Part shown: positions 8,346-16,163 of the stretch, piece after piece
How the letters are laid out: each line of letters starts with the position of its first letter
Position numbering within the stretch: position 1 is the first letter of the stretch
Source: Flavobacterium psychrophilum
Lineage (GTDB): Bacteria > Bacteroidota > Bacteroidia > Flavobacteriales > Flavobacteriaceae
Assembly (NCBI GenBank): GCA_003243255.1
Contig: QFQM01000023.1
Coordinates: 1 to 36,860, forward strand
Length of the DNA: 36,860 bases
Reading direction: 5' to 3'
Program-made: the position numbers and the translations under genes
Notes under the pieces: model-generated
The model's database searches: none
What the model was told of the DNA's origin: nothing
Seen by the model: the letters and a program-made list of their open reading frames with translations, nothing else

Positions 8346-8921
8346 ATGAAGCCATTTGTACTTTTCCTTAAGATGATGATGGTACTATTCACAGCTAATT
8401 TACCGGCACAAAGACTTGTAAAATGCAATGACAATACAGCCTATTGGGTTATCCCCGACAACAATCTTTTATACGCCCTGACACTGAAAGGAGATGTGGA
8501 TCTTAGCGATAATCCCGAGATAATTAATAGCAACAATACTGCTATACAATACATACTGCTTCAAAAACCATATGCCACCGACAGTGAAAAAGACGATGAA
8601 GCTTTATTAACAAGACACATTGAATCAGAACGACAACGACTCAAAAAAATATTCAACACTCCTTCACTCACTGTTGACAGCAAAATTATTTTCCTGCCCA
8701 AAATGGGGAAAAAAGCTGTTTTTTGGTATTTTGAACTACCTGAAGGATTTAATAATGAGGTTGTCGCACAACTGTTTATGCATGTTGTAATTGGTGAAAA
8801 ACTATTTGGCCTGGGCACTCCCCTCTTTAAAGGTTATGATTTTGAAACTGCCCTTTCACTCGTTATCAATACTCTCGACAGCCTGACCGTTATCAAAAAC
8901 ACCGAATCATTGTGCTATTAA
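8346..8921 (+). CDS. Exported protein of unknown function
   Basis: A 191-residue protein when started at ATG 8346, which gives a clean signal peptide (MKPFVLFLKMMMVLFTANLPAQ). A longer version from TTG 8325 would add seven charged residues before it and is less likely. The mature part is soluble-looking and mixed alpha/beta, with a charged helix around SERQRLKKIF, and has no motif I recognise. It is divergent from the response regulator with a ~190-bp shared upstream region, so it may be a target of that system. Function unknown. Confidence 0.75.
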   Translation: MKPFVLFLKMMMVLFTANLPAQRLVKCNDNTAYWVIPDNNLLYALTLKGDVDLSDNPEIINSNNTAIQYILLQKPYATDSEKDDEALLTRHIESERQRLKKIFNTPSLTVDSKIIFLPKMGKKAVFWYFELPEGFNNEVVAQLFMHVVIGEKLFGLGTPLFKGYDFETALSLVINTLDSLTVIKNTESLCY

Positions 8922-9001
8922 TAATACAATCACAAAACATATTATGTATGCATACTTTTTTATATATTTAATTTTTGAAACAAACACTTACAATACAAAC
9001 T

Positions 9002-9883
9002 ATGGCATATACCGATAAGATGCTTCGCGACAATGCGTTGCAGGATAAAATAATCGTTGTTACCGGTGGCGGCAGCGGACTGGGAAAATCGATGACAAAA
9101 TATTTCATGGAACTTGGCGCTAAAGTAGCCATCACTTCCCGGGATTTGGATAAACTTAAAACAACCGCAAAGGAACTCGAAACAGAAACCGGCGGGAAAT
9201 GCTTAGCAGTTCAGTGCGACGTTCGCCATTATGAAGAAGTAGAAAATATGCTTCAGGAAGTGCTTGCTGTATACGGGCGGGTTGATGTTTTGCTTAACAA
9301 TGCTGCCGGAAATTTTATTTCCCCTACCGAACGCCTTTCTGCAAATGCTTTTGACACTGTTATTGACATTGTACTTAAAGGTTCTAAAAACTGTACCCTC
9401 GCTTTTGGAAAACACTGGATCGATACAAAACAGGAAAAATCGACCATACTCAACATAGTAACTACCTATGCCTGGACAGGATCGGCCTATGTGGTACCGA
9501 GTGCTACTGCAAAAGCCGGTGTACTGGCAATGACACGAAGCCTGGCTGTTGAATGGGCCAAGTATGGAATCCGTTCAAACGCAATTGCCCCTGGCCCTTT
9601 CCCCACCAAAGGCGCATGGGACAGGTTATTGCCGGGTGATCTGAAAGATAAATTTGACCTTGCTAAAAAAGTCCCGCTAAAACGTGTTGGCGACCATCAG
9701 GAGCTGGCAAACATTGCGGCTTATTTAGTCTCTGATTTCTCTGCATATGTAAACGGAGAGGTGATAACTATTGATGGCGGCGAATGGCTTAAAGGTGCAG
9801 GGCAGTTTAATCTTTTAGAAGCCATTCCTGAAGAAATGTGGGATATGCTTGAAGCGATGATTAAAGCTAAGAAGAACAAATAA
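9002..9883 (+). CDS. SDR-family oxidoreductase, 2,4-dienoyl-CoA reductase-like
   Basis: A 293-residue short-chain dehydrogenase, started at ATG 9002 (an in-frame TTG at 8975 is less likely). It has the NAD(P)-binding TGGGSGLG at residues 21-28, the NNAAG motif at 99-103, and a C-terminal IDGGEW. The sequence TTYAWTGSAYVVPSATAKAG resembles human mitochondrial DECR1, where the catalytic Tyr precedes the Ser and Lys instead of forming YxxxK; the equivalents here are Tyr156, Ser167 and Lys171. The GAWDRLLP and MWDMLEAMIK segments also match that family. The likely reaction is NADPH-dependent reduction of 2,4-dienoyl-CoA during degradation of unsaturated fatty acids in the cytoplasm. It is a single gene followed by a strong terminator. 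Confidence 0.85.
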   Translation: MAYTDKMLRDNALQDKIIVVTGGGSGLGKSMTKYFMELGAKVAITSRDLDKLKTTAKELETETGGKCLAVQCDVRHYEEVENMLQEVLAVYGRVDVLLNNAAGNFISPTERLSANAFDTVIDIVLKGSKNCTLAFGKHWIDTKQEKSTILNIVTTYAWTGSAYVVPSATAKAGVLAMTRSLAVEWAKYGIRSNAIAPGPFPTKGAWDRLLPGDLKDKFDLAKKVPLKRVGDHQELANIAAYLVSDFSAYVNGEVITIDGGEWLKGAGQFNLLEAIPEEMWDMLEAMIKAKKNK

Positions 9884-9904
9884 CCTTAATAACTACTATT
9901 GTAC

Positions 9905-9939
9905 AAGCTCCTGAACCATAAAATTCAGGAGCTTTTTTT
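9905..9939 (+). terminator. Intrinsic terminator after the SDR gene
   Basis: AAGCTCCTGAA (9905-9915) and TTCAGGAGCTT (9924-9934) form a perfect 11-bp stem with an 8-nt loop, followed by a run of T to 9939. It is 21 bp after the SDR stop codon. Confidence 0.92.
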
Positions 9940-10073
9940 ATCCAAAAACTTATGATTTGATAATTTATAAAACAACAAATTAATTTATCTACAATCATAC
10001 TGTTATTTTTTTAACGATGTAACAGTTAGCATTGTTTTTAGGTTTTTATTTAGACTTAATTTAAATAAATTTT

Positions 10074-10081
10074 TATATTTG
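10074..10081 (+). promoter_or_regulatory. -7 box TATATTTG of the HmuY-like gene
   Basis: TATATTTG followed by C matches the consensus TAnnTTTGC exactly, 41 bp before the ATG at 10123. The stretch TTTAGAC at 10049-10055 is at a plausible -33 distance but is weak. The 5' leader would be about 35 nt and A+T-rich, with no Shine-Dalgarno sequence. Confidence 0.7.
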
Positions 10082-10122
10082 CGAAGAATTTTGTTTTTAA
10101 TCAATCTAAATAAAAAACACTC

Positions 10123-11412
10123 ATGAAGAAAAATTTACTTTTAGTTGCTTCATTGTTTGCAGGATTATTTGCATCTGCACAGGAAGTAGACGAGAATGGC
10201 TACACAACTGTAAACGTAGCAATGGAAGCAGGATATGCTAAACAAGTGTACTACCAACTTTCAACAAACACACAAACAGCTGTAGCAGCAAATTCTTGGG
10301 ATATCGCTTTCCAAAAAGCTACAGGGGGAGCAATGAGTCTTGGTGCTATCCGTGTAAATGATCAAAGAATCACTGCATTTTACGAATCAGGAAATGCTTC
10401 AACATGGGCTACTACAGACATCGCAAATATTGCTAACTGGACTCAACTTTACAATGATGCTAAAGAATGGGAAACAGGAGCGTTTAATAATGCCAGCGAT
10501 ACTACACCTCCTTTTGGCTTTAATTGGGGAACTTATAACTCTACCACTCACCACATAGAAGGATCTAGAGTATTTGTTATGCAATTTGGTCAGGGCGCTG
10601 CTGCTACTTACAAAAAAATTATCGTAACAGACCTTAACGTACAAACTCAGGGCGGACCAACTTACACCCTTACTGTATCTTCTTACAATGGTACTGAGTG
10701 GTCAGCAGATCAGACTGTAACTGTACAGGTTGCTAATGCTTCTACATCAGAATTTGTTTACCTTTCACTAGAAACTAACGCGCTTGTAGAGGTTTCTCCA
10801 GCTGACACAGCATGGGATTTTGTATTTGACAGATACTACGATCTTGTAGCATCTCAAAACGGTGATGTAATGTACCTTGTTACAGGAGCACAAACAAACA
10901 ACGTTTCTGTTGCTGCTGTAGACGAAGCCGGTACATCTACTACTTTTACTCTTCCAGCTGCTGATAGCTATTCTGCAGACATCAATGCTATTGGTGACAA
11001 ATGGAAAAGTTTTTCAGGCGGAGCATATGTTATCCCTGAAAAAACATACTATATCAAACAAGCTGACGGAACAATCTACAGAATGTATTTCCTTTCTTTC
11101 TCAGGAACTGCTTCAGGTGCATTAAGCTTCAAATTTAAAAACGTTACCCCTACCGCAGGTGTTGGTGAGTTCAACAAGTCAACATTCAGCGTATACCCTA
11201 ACCCGGCAGTTGACGGAAACGTAACTATCAACAACAACCTTGAGGCTAACGGTACAATTAACGTATACACTCTTACAGGTGCTAACGTATTCTCTGCTGA
11301 ACTAAACCAAACTTCACAAAACCTTAACCTATCAGGTCTTACAGCTGGTATGTATATCGTAAAAGTTGAAGCTGGAAACTATTCAGAGTCTAAAAAACTG
11401 ATCATCAAATAA
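10123..11412 (+). CDS. HmuY-like exported protein with T9SS type A sorting domain
   Basis: A 429-residue protein with a standard signal peptide (cleavage after ASAQ, about residue 20). Its body has two tryptophan motifs, NSWDIAF (about 58) and TAWDFVFDRYY (about 230), that resemble the HmuY family of haem-binding proteins, but no His haem ligand can be assigned by eye. From about residue 355 a type A C-terminal domain follows: FSVYPNPAVDGNVTINNN, then TGANVF, LSGLTAGMYIVKVE and the end KKLIIK. This predicts Sec export, then T9SS secretion or surface attachment. Frequent codons, a perfect promoter box and a strong terminator suggest a well-expressed monocistronic gene. T9SS export is near certain; haem binding is only a family-level suggestion. 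Confidence 0.9.
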   Translation: MKKNLLLVASLFAGLFASAQEVDENGYTTVNVAMEAGYAKQVYYQLSTNTQTAVAANSWDIAFQKATGGAMSLGAIRVNDQRITAFYESGNASTWATTDIANIANWTQLYNDAKEWETGAFNNASDTTPPFGFNWGTYNSTTHHIEGSRVFVMQFGQGAAATYKKIIVTDLNVQTQGGPTYTLTVSSYNGTEWSADQTVTVQVANASTSEFVYLSLETNALVEVSPADTAWDFVFDRYYDLVASQNGDVMYLVTGAQTNNVSVAAVDEAGTSTTFTLPAADSYSADINAIGDKWKSFSGGAYVIPEKTYYIKQADGTIYRMYFLSFSGTASGALSFKFKNVTPTAGVGEFNKSTFSVYPNPAVDGNVTINNNLEANGTINVYTLTGANVFSAELNQTSQNLNLSGLTAGMYIVKVEAGNYSESKKLIIK

Positions 11413-11438
11413 GGGATAACCTTATCAGTCTTATACCA

Positions 11439-11469
11439 AAAGCCCTGCATTAAAACGCAGGGCTTTTTT
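11439..11469 (+). terminator. Intrinsic terminator after the HmuY-like gene
   Basis: AAAGCCCTGC (11439-11448) and GCAGGGCTTT (11457-11466) form a perfect 10-bp stem with an 8-nt loop, ending in a T run to 11469. It separates this gene from parA. Confidence 0.93.
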
Positions 11470-11548
11470 ATTTGCCCAATGTTAACAAATTCCGTTTTCA
11501 TAAACCATAAATAATTGTATTTTTACGGTTCAAAATTTACAAACACAA

Positions 11549-12325
11549 ATGGGTAAGATTATTGCCATAGCCAACCAAAAAGGGGGCGTAGGAAAAACAA
11601 CTACTTCTGTAAACCTTGCAGCTGCACTGGGTGTACTGGAAAAAAAAGTATTACTGATTGATGCTGACCCTCAGGCTAATGCCAGTTCGGGACTGGGCAT
11701 TGATGTAGAAACTGTAGAAAAAGGTACATACCAGATTCTCGAGCACAGCAATACACCAGAAGAAGCAACTATTGAGTGCAATTCGCCCAATGTTTGGGTT
11801 ATCCCTGCACACATAGACCTTGTGGCTATTGAAATTGAGCTTGTAGATAAAGAAAACAGGGAATATATGCTTAAACAGGCGCTGGAGAGCGTTAAGGATA
11901 ACTATGATTATATCCTTATTGACTGTGCTCCTTCTTTAGGCCTTCTTACACTTAATGCACTAACAGCTGCTGACTCTGTTGTTATCCCTATCCAATGCGA
12001 ATATTTTGCGCTTGAAGGACTTGGTAAACTACTGAATACGATTAAAAGCGTACAAAAGATACACAATCCTCAACTGGACATTGAAGGATTATTGCTAACC
12101 ATGTATGATTCCCGTCTTCGTCTTTCGAACCAGGTGGTGGAAGAAGTACAAAAACACTTCCATGACATGGTGTTTGATACGGTTATTCAACGTAACGTTA
12201 AACTAAGCGAGGCACCAAGTTTTGGAGAAAGCATCATTAATTATGACGCAACCAGCAAGGGAGCTGTTAATTATATTAACCTTGCAGAAGAGATTATAAA
12301 GAAAAACACAGTAGTACAAGAGTAG
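11549..12325 (+). CDS. parA: Chromosome-partitioning ATPase ParA (Soj)
   Basis: A 258-residue ParA/MinD-type ATPase without an N-terminal DNA-binding extension, as in chromosomal Soj. The deviant Walker A motif KGGVGKTT is at residues 11-18, Walker A' is around VLLIDADPQANAS, and Walker B is in YILIDCAPSLGLLT. It moves ParB-parS complexes by ATP-dependent cycling on the nucleoid. It is the first gene of a plus-strand run; parB starts 4 bp after its stop. The upstream region has only a weak -7-like sequence (TATTTTTA, 11519-11526). No near-perfect parS palindrome is visible in the window, which is not unusual since parS sites cluster near the origin. Confidence 0.96.
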   Translation: MGKIIAIANQKGGVGKTTTSVNLAAALGVLEKKVLLIDADPQANASSGLGIDVETVEKGTYQILEHSNTPEEATIECNSPNVWVIPAHIDLVAIEIELVDKENREYMLKQALESVKDNYDYILIDCAPSLGLLTLNALTAADSVVIPIQCEYFALEGLGKLLNTIKSVQKIHNPQLDIEGLLLTMYDSRLRLSNQVVEEVQKHFHDMVFDTVIQRNVKLSEAPSFGESIINYDATSKGAVNYINLAEEIIKKNTVVQE

Positions 12326-12329
12326 GTTT

Positions 12330-13229
12330 ATGACAAAAGCAATAAAAAAACAAGCACTGGGAAGGGGTTTATCAGCATTATTAAAAGATCCTGAAAACGA
12401 TATTAAATCGGTTGAGGATAAAGGTGCCGATAAAGTTGTAGGCAATATCATTGAGCTTGAACTTGATGCTATTGAAATAAACCCGTTTCAGCCCAGGACA
12501 AATTTTAACGAAGAAACCCTTAAGGAACTTAGCACCTCGATTAAAGAACTTGGTGTGATACAGCCTATTACCGTAAGAAAACTGGATTACAACAAATACC
12601 AGCTTATTTCGGGTGAGCGTCGTCTTCGTGCTTCAAAACTTGCCGGACTTGCAACTGTACCTGCATATGTACGCCTTGCCGACGATAATGAGTCGCTGGT
12701 AATGGCCCTTGTTGAAAATATTCAGCGCCATGACCTTGACCCTATTGAAATCGCGCTTTCATACCAAAGGCTTATTGATGAAATACAGCTTACACAGGAA
12801 CAAATGAGCGACCGTGTAGGTAAAAAACGTTCAACAATAGCCAACTATCTCCGCCTTCTAAAGCTTGACCCAATAATCCAGACCGGTATTCGTGACGGTT
12901 TTATCAGTATGGGCCACGGACGTGCCATCATCAACATCGAAGATCATGATGCACAGGCGGATATCTATCAAAAAATCGTAAGCGGAAATCTTTCTGTGAG
13001 AGAGACTGAAGCTTTGGTTAAAAGCTATCATGAAAGTCTGCTTCCAACTGCTCCAAAAGCAATAAAAAGCAGTTCGTTTGCAGTACAGGATGAACAGAAA
13101 AAAGCATTTACAGGTTTCTTTGGCGCTAAAGTAGACGTTAAGGTAGATGCTAAAGGCAAAGGAAAGATTACCATTCCTTTCCATTCAGAAGAAGACTTTA
13201 ACAGGATCATTAAACTTATAAACGGTTAG
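12330..13229 (+). CDS. parB: Chromosome-partitioning protein ParB (Spo0J)
   Basis: A 299-residue ParB. The N-terminal LGRGLSALL (10-18) is the ParA-stimulating motif. The CTP-binding motifs GERRLRAS (95-102) and ENIQRHDLDP (129-138) are intact, and a helix-turn-helix around 155-178 (EQMSDRVGKKRSTIANYL) reads parS. The C-terminal part is the dimerisation domain. It is expected to load at parS, slide as a CTP-dependent clamp and recruit ParA and SMC. The stop TAG overlaps the GTG start of the next gene by one base (TAGTG), suggesting translational coupling. Confidence 0.96.
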   Translation: MTKAIKKQALGRGLSALLKDPENDIKSVEDKGADKVVGNIIELELDAIEINPFQPRTNFNEETLKELSTSIKELGVIQPITVRKLDYNKYQLISGERRLRASKLAGLATVPAYVRLADDNESLVMALVENIQRHDLDPIEIALSYQRLIDEIQLTQEQMSDRVGKKRSTIANYLRLLKLDPIIQTGIRDGFISMGHGRAIINIEDHDAQADIYQKIVSGNLSVRETEALVKSYHESLLPTAPKAIKSSSFAVQDEQKKAFTGFFGAKVDVKVDAKGKGKITIPFHSEEDFNRIIKLING

Positions 13230-13804
13230 TGAAGAAGCTGTCATTTATATTCATTTCTCTATTATTACTTTCATCCTTCAATACATTGGCACAGGATGAA
13301 AAAACACTTATCATAGAGAAAGATTCAACAAAACTTCCAAAAAGCTACCCGGCTCCTAACCCTCTTGCCCCGGCAAAAGCCGCTTTCTATTCGGCTATAT
13401 TTCCGGGAGGTGGACAAATTTACAATAAGAGGTACTGGAAAGCACCTATTGTATGGGGAGCTATGGGAACGAGCATATATTTCTACGCCTGGAATAACAA
13501 AAAGTACCACGAATACAGGGATGCTTATAAGGCGGTTTTACAAGGAAAAGCACCTGAAGGTGAACTCTCAACCATAACCGATCCTGACAGGCTTATTCGT
13601 GGCCAGAAATTCCACCAGAAAAACAGGGATCTTTCAGCCTTGTTAACTGCCGGCTTTTACGTACTGCAAATAGTTGAGGCTAACGTAAATGCACACCTTA
13701 TGCAGTTTAACGTTAACGAAAACCTCTCGCTGCGCCCTGAAATGCAGCAAAACGACATTGATTACAAATATAATATGGGGCTTAAGCTCAGTTACCAATT
13801 TTAA
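13229..13804 (+). CDS. DUF5683 domain protein, exported or membrane
   Basis: A 191-residue protein starting with GTG at 13229, inside the parB stop codon. Residues 1-21 (MKKLSFIFISLLLLSSFNTL then A) are a signal peptide. The segment AFYSAIFPGGGQIYNKRYWK and the following WGAMGTSIYFYAWNNKKY are typical of DUF5683, a family I know mainly from Bacteroidota, commonly between parB and dapB. A second hydrophobic segment lies around ALLTAGFYVLQIVEANVNAH. Its function is unknown. Its constant position next to parAB suggests an envelope role linked to growth or division, which is inference. Confidence 0.85.
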   Translation: MKKLSFIFISLLLLSSFNTLAQDEKTLIIEKDSTKLPKSYPAPNPLAPAKAAFYSAIFPGGGQIYNKRYWKAPIVWGAMGTSIYFYAWNNKKYHEYRDAYKAVLQGKAPEGELSTITDPDRLIRGQKFHQKNRDLSALLTAGFYVLQIVEANVNAHLMQFNVNENLSLRPEMQQNDIDYKYNMGLKLSYQF

Positions 13805-13806
13805 AC

Positions 13807-14505
13807 ATGAAAATTGCATTATTAGGCTACGGAAGAATGGGGAAAGTGATCGAAAGAATCGCTTTGGAAAGAGGCCATGAAATAGTATTGAAAAAGAATG
13901 CCGAAGATACTTTTGACGGGCTTGAAAACGCAGATGTAGCCATTGATTTCAGTATCCCTGATGCAGCGGTAGGTAATATTTCTGCCTGTCTTAACAGCAA
14001 TGTACCTGTAATTTCAGGAACAACCGGCTGGCTGGAACATTATCATAATGTGGCTCAGCTTTGTGAAGAAAAACAGGGAGCATTCATTTACGGTTCAAAC
14101 TTTAGCCTTGGTGTAAACATCTTCTTTGAGCTGAACGATCATCTTGCCAAAATGATGCGTAACCTGAAGCAGTATAAAGTATCTATGGAAGAGATACACC
14201 ACCTTCAAAAGCTTGACGCGCCAAGCGGAACAGCAATATCATTAGCCAAAGACATAATTGAAAACTCAGACTATTCAAGCTGGGCTCTTGAAAACGCAAA
14301 AGAAGATGAGATACTTATTGATGCAAAACGTGAAGAAGGTGTTCCGGGCACACACAGCGTTTTCTATGATTCTGAAGTAGATTCTATAGAAATTAAACAT
14401 ACCGCACACAGTCGCGAAGGCTTCGCATTGGGCGCTGTAGTAGCTGCTGAGTGGCTTTATGGAAAAAAAGGCATCTACACTATGAAAGATGTTTTAGGTT
14501 TGTAG
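13807..14505 (+). CDS. dapB: 4-hydroxy-tetrahydrodipicolinate reductase
   Basis: A 232-residue DapB, shorter than the 273-residue E. coli enzyme but a normal length for Bacteroidota. The nucleotide-binding GYGRMG is at residues 7-12, the SGTTGW substrate loop at 70-75, and the catalytic region HHLQKLDAPSGTA at 131-143 with His131/His132 and Lys135. It reduces the DapA product with NAD(P)H in the diaminopimelate/lysine pathway, feeding peptidoglycan synthesis. It starts 2 bp after the DUF5683 stop and is probably in the same operon, with lepB following after 47 bp. Confidence 0.97.
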   Translation: MKIALLGYGRMGKVIERIALERGHEIVLKKNAEDTFDGLENADVAIDFSIPDAAVGNISACLNSNVPVISGTTGWLEHYHNVAQLCEEKQGAFIYGSNFSLGVNIFFELNDHLAKMMRNLKQYKVSMEEIHHLQKLDAPSGTAISLAKDIIENSDYSSWALENAKEDEILIDAKREEGVPGTHSVFYDSEVDSIEIKHTAHSREGFALGAVVAAEWLYGKKGIYTMKDVLGL

Positions 14506-14552
14506 TAACATTTTGACAAGAAAGTATACATATATATAAAAACTTACAGACG

Positions 14553-16073
14553 ATGACACTATTACAATGGTTTATATTTTTTCTTGCTGTACAGGTAGTA
14601 CACTTTTTAGGAACCTGGAAACTATATGAAAAAGCAGGCAGAAAACCGTGGGAAGCCGCAGTTCCTGTTTATAATGCAATGGTATTAATGCAAATCATCG
14701 GAAGGCCACGCTGGTGGACTATCCTTTTGTTTGTGCCAATCGTTAACCTGATAATGTTCCCTGTTGTATGGGTACTAACGCTAAAAGCATTCGGTAAAAA
14801 ATCATCTACAGATACCATTATTGGCATAGTAACACTTGGTTTATATATATATGCTTTAAACTATAGCGGAACAGCACAATATACTCCTGAAGAAGAGAAA
14901 AAAGACAGTACGCTAAGCTCATTGCTTTTTGCTGTGGTTGTAGCTACTATAGTGCATACCTACGTTATGCAGCCGTTTACTATTCCTACTTCTTCACTTG
15001 AGAAAACATTACTGGTTGGCGACTTCCTTTTTGTTAGCAAGTTTAACTATGGTGCACGTACTCCTATGACAACTGTTGCTGCACCTATGGTTCATGACTC
15101 TATACCTTTGATTCATACAAAATCATATCTTAACAGGCCGCAATTGCCTTACTTCAGGTTTCCCGGATTTGAAAAGGTAGCCAAAAATGACATCGTTGTA
15201 TTCAACTGGCCTATAGACACGGTTACCCATTGGAAAGACAGAAAAAGCGTTGGCCTTCGTAAACCAATTGACAAAAAATCAAACTACGTAAAACGCTGTG
15301 TAGGTACGCCGGGCGATAAATTTGAACTGCGTGACGGTGTTGTGTTTATAGATGGTAAAGAACTTATACTTTCTGACAGGGCAAAACCGCAACACTCTTA
15401 TTTTGTATATGTTGACAGAGGAACCCAGATCAATGAAATGTACCTTAAAAAGGAACTTGACATTACCGATGACCACGGTATGGTGAATGACAGTACTTAT
15501 GTATTTATTTCCCTTACCAACGAAAGTGCGGAAAGACTTAAGAGCTATCCGGGCGTAAAATCGGTAGCAAAACGTCAGGTTAGGCCCGGAGATGAAGGAA
15601 CATCCCTGTTCCCACACAACCAGCCAACATGGACGGTTGACAACATGGGTCCAATCGTAATTCCTGAAAAAGGAAAAACGGTTCAACTGAACAAAGAAAC
15701 GCTTCCGTTATACAAAATGATTATTAAAGACTATGAAAATAATGAGCTCACTGTAAACGGAGACGATATCAGGATCAATGGGCAGGTAGCTACTTCATAT
15801 ACCTTTAAGCAGAATTACTATTGGATGATGGGAGATAACCGTCACAATTCTCAGGACAGCCGTTATTGGGGCTTTGTACCGGAAGACCATATAGTAGGCA
15901 AACCGGTATTCATCTGGATGAGTTTAGGCGAAGGTATGAAACCTCGCTGGGAAAGATTCTTTACAACTGTTGGTGGTTCAGGCGAGCCTGTTTCGTATCT
16001 CAAATATTTCCTTGGCGCATTCGTTCTATGGTTTGTAGGAAGCTATTTCTGGAAAAAGAAAAAAGCCGCTTAA
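14553..16073 (+). CDS. lepB: Signal peptidase I (large Bacteroidota form)
   Basis: A 506-residue S26 peptidase. About 110 N-terminal residues form membrane helices of a DUF5684-like region, then another helix precedes the catalytic domain. The nucleophile is Ser148 in FTIPTSSLEKTL and the general base Lys247 in NYVKRCVGTPGDKF; box E is MMGDNRHNSQDSRYWG near 425-440. About 180 residues separate the Lys box from box E, longer than in E. coli. A last membrane helix near the end (YFLGAFVLWFVGSYFW) is followed by a KKKKAA tail. It removes signal peptides from exported proteins on the periplasmic face, including those upstream in this window. Confidence 0.95.
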   Translation: MTLLQWFIFFLAVQVVHFLGTWKLYEKAGRKPWEAAVPVYNAMVLMQIIGRPRWWTILLFVPIVNLIMFPVVWVLTLKAFGKKSSTDTIIGIVTLGLYIYALNYSGTAQYTPEEEKKDSTLSSLLFAVVVATIVHTYVMQPFTIPTSSLEKTLLVGDFLFVSKFNYGARTPMTTVAAPMVHDSIPLIHTKSYLNRPQLPYFRFPGFEKVAKNDIVVFNWPIDTVTHWKDRKSVGLRKPIDKKSNYVKRCVGTPGDKFELRDGVVFIDGKELILSDRAKPQHSYFVYVDRGTQINEMYLKKELDITDDHGMVNDSTYVFISLTNESAERLKSYPGVKSVAKRQVRPGDEGTSLFPHNQPTWTVDNMGPIVIPEKGKTVQLNKETLPLYKMIIKDYENNELTVNGDDIRINGQVATSYTFKQNYYWMMGDNRHNSQDSRYWGFVPEDHIVGKPVFIWMSLGEGMKPRWERFFTTVGGSGEPVSYLKYFLGAFVLWFVGSYFWKKKKAA

Positions 16074-16091
16074 TTAATTTGATAATTATTC

Positions 16092-16142
16092 AATTTGAAG
16101 ATTTGAAGATGATCAATGGGGTCATTTTCAAATCTTCAAATT
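16092..16142. repeat. 21-bp-arm inverted repeat (hairpin) between lepB and the WbqC-like gene
   Basis: Arm 16092-16112 and arm 16122-16142 are reverse complements over 21 bp with a single mismatch that becomes a G.U pair in plus-strand RNA; the loop is TCAATGGGG. Each arm contains TTTGAAGA-like direct repeats. There is no T run, so it is not a classical terminator. It may be a dispersed palindromic element or an mRNA-processing hairpin. Confidence 0.85.
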
Positions 16143-16163
16143 TTAAAATCTATCCATTTCCAA

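Noticed and set aside
11413..13229. parS centromere near parAB
   Set aside because: I looked for a palindrome like TTTCACGTGAAA here and elsewhere in the window and saw none; single CACGTG-like cores lack flanking symmetry.
15279..15686. 135-codon minus-strand ORF inside lepB
   Set aside because: It lies wholly within the signal peptidase gene and has no domain or start context; codon pattern fits only lepB.
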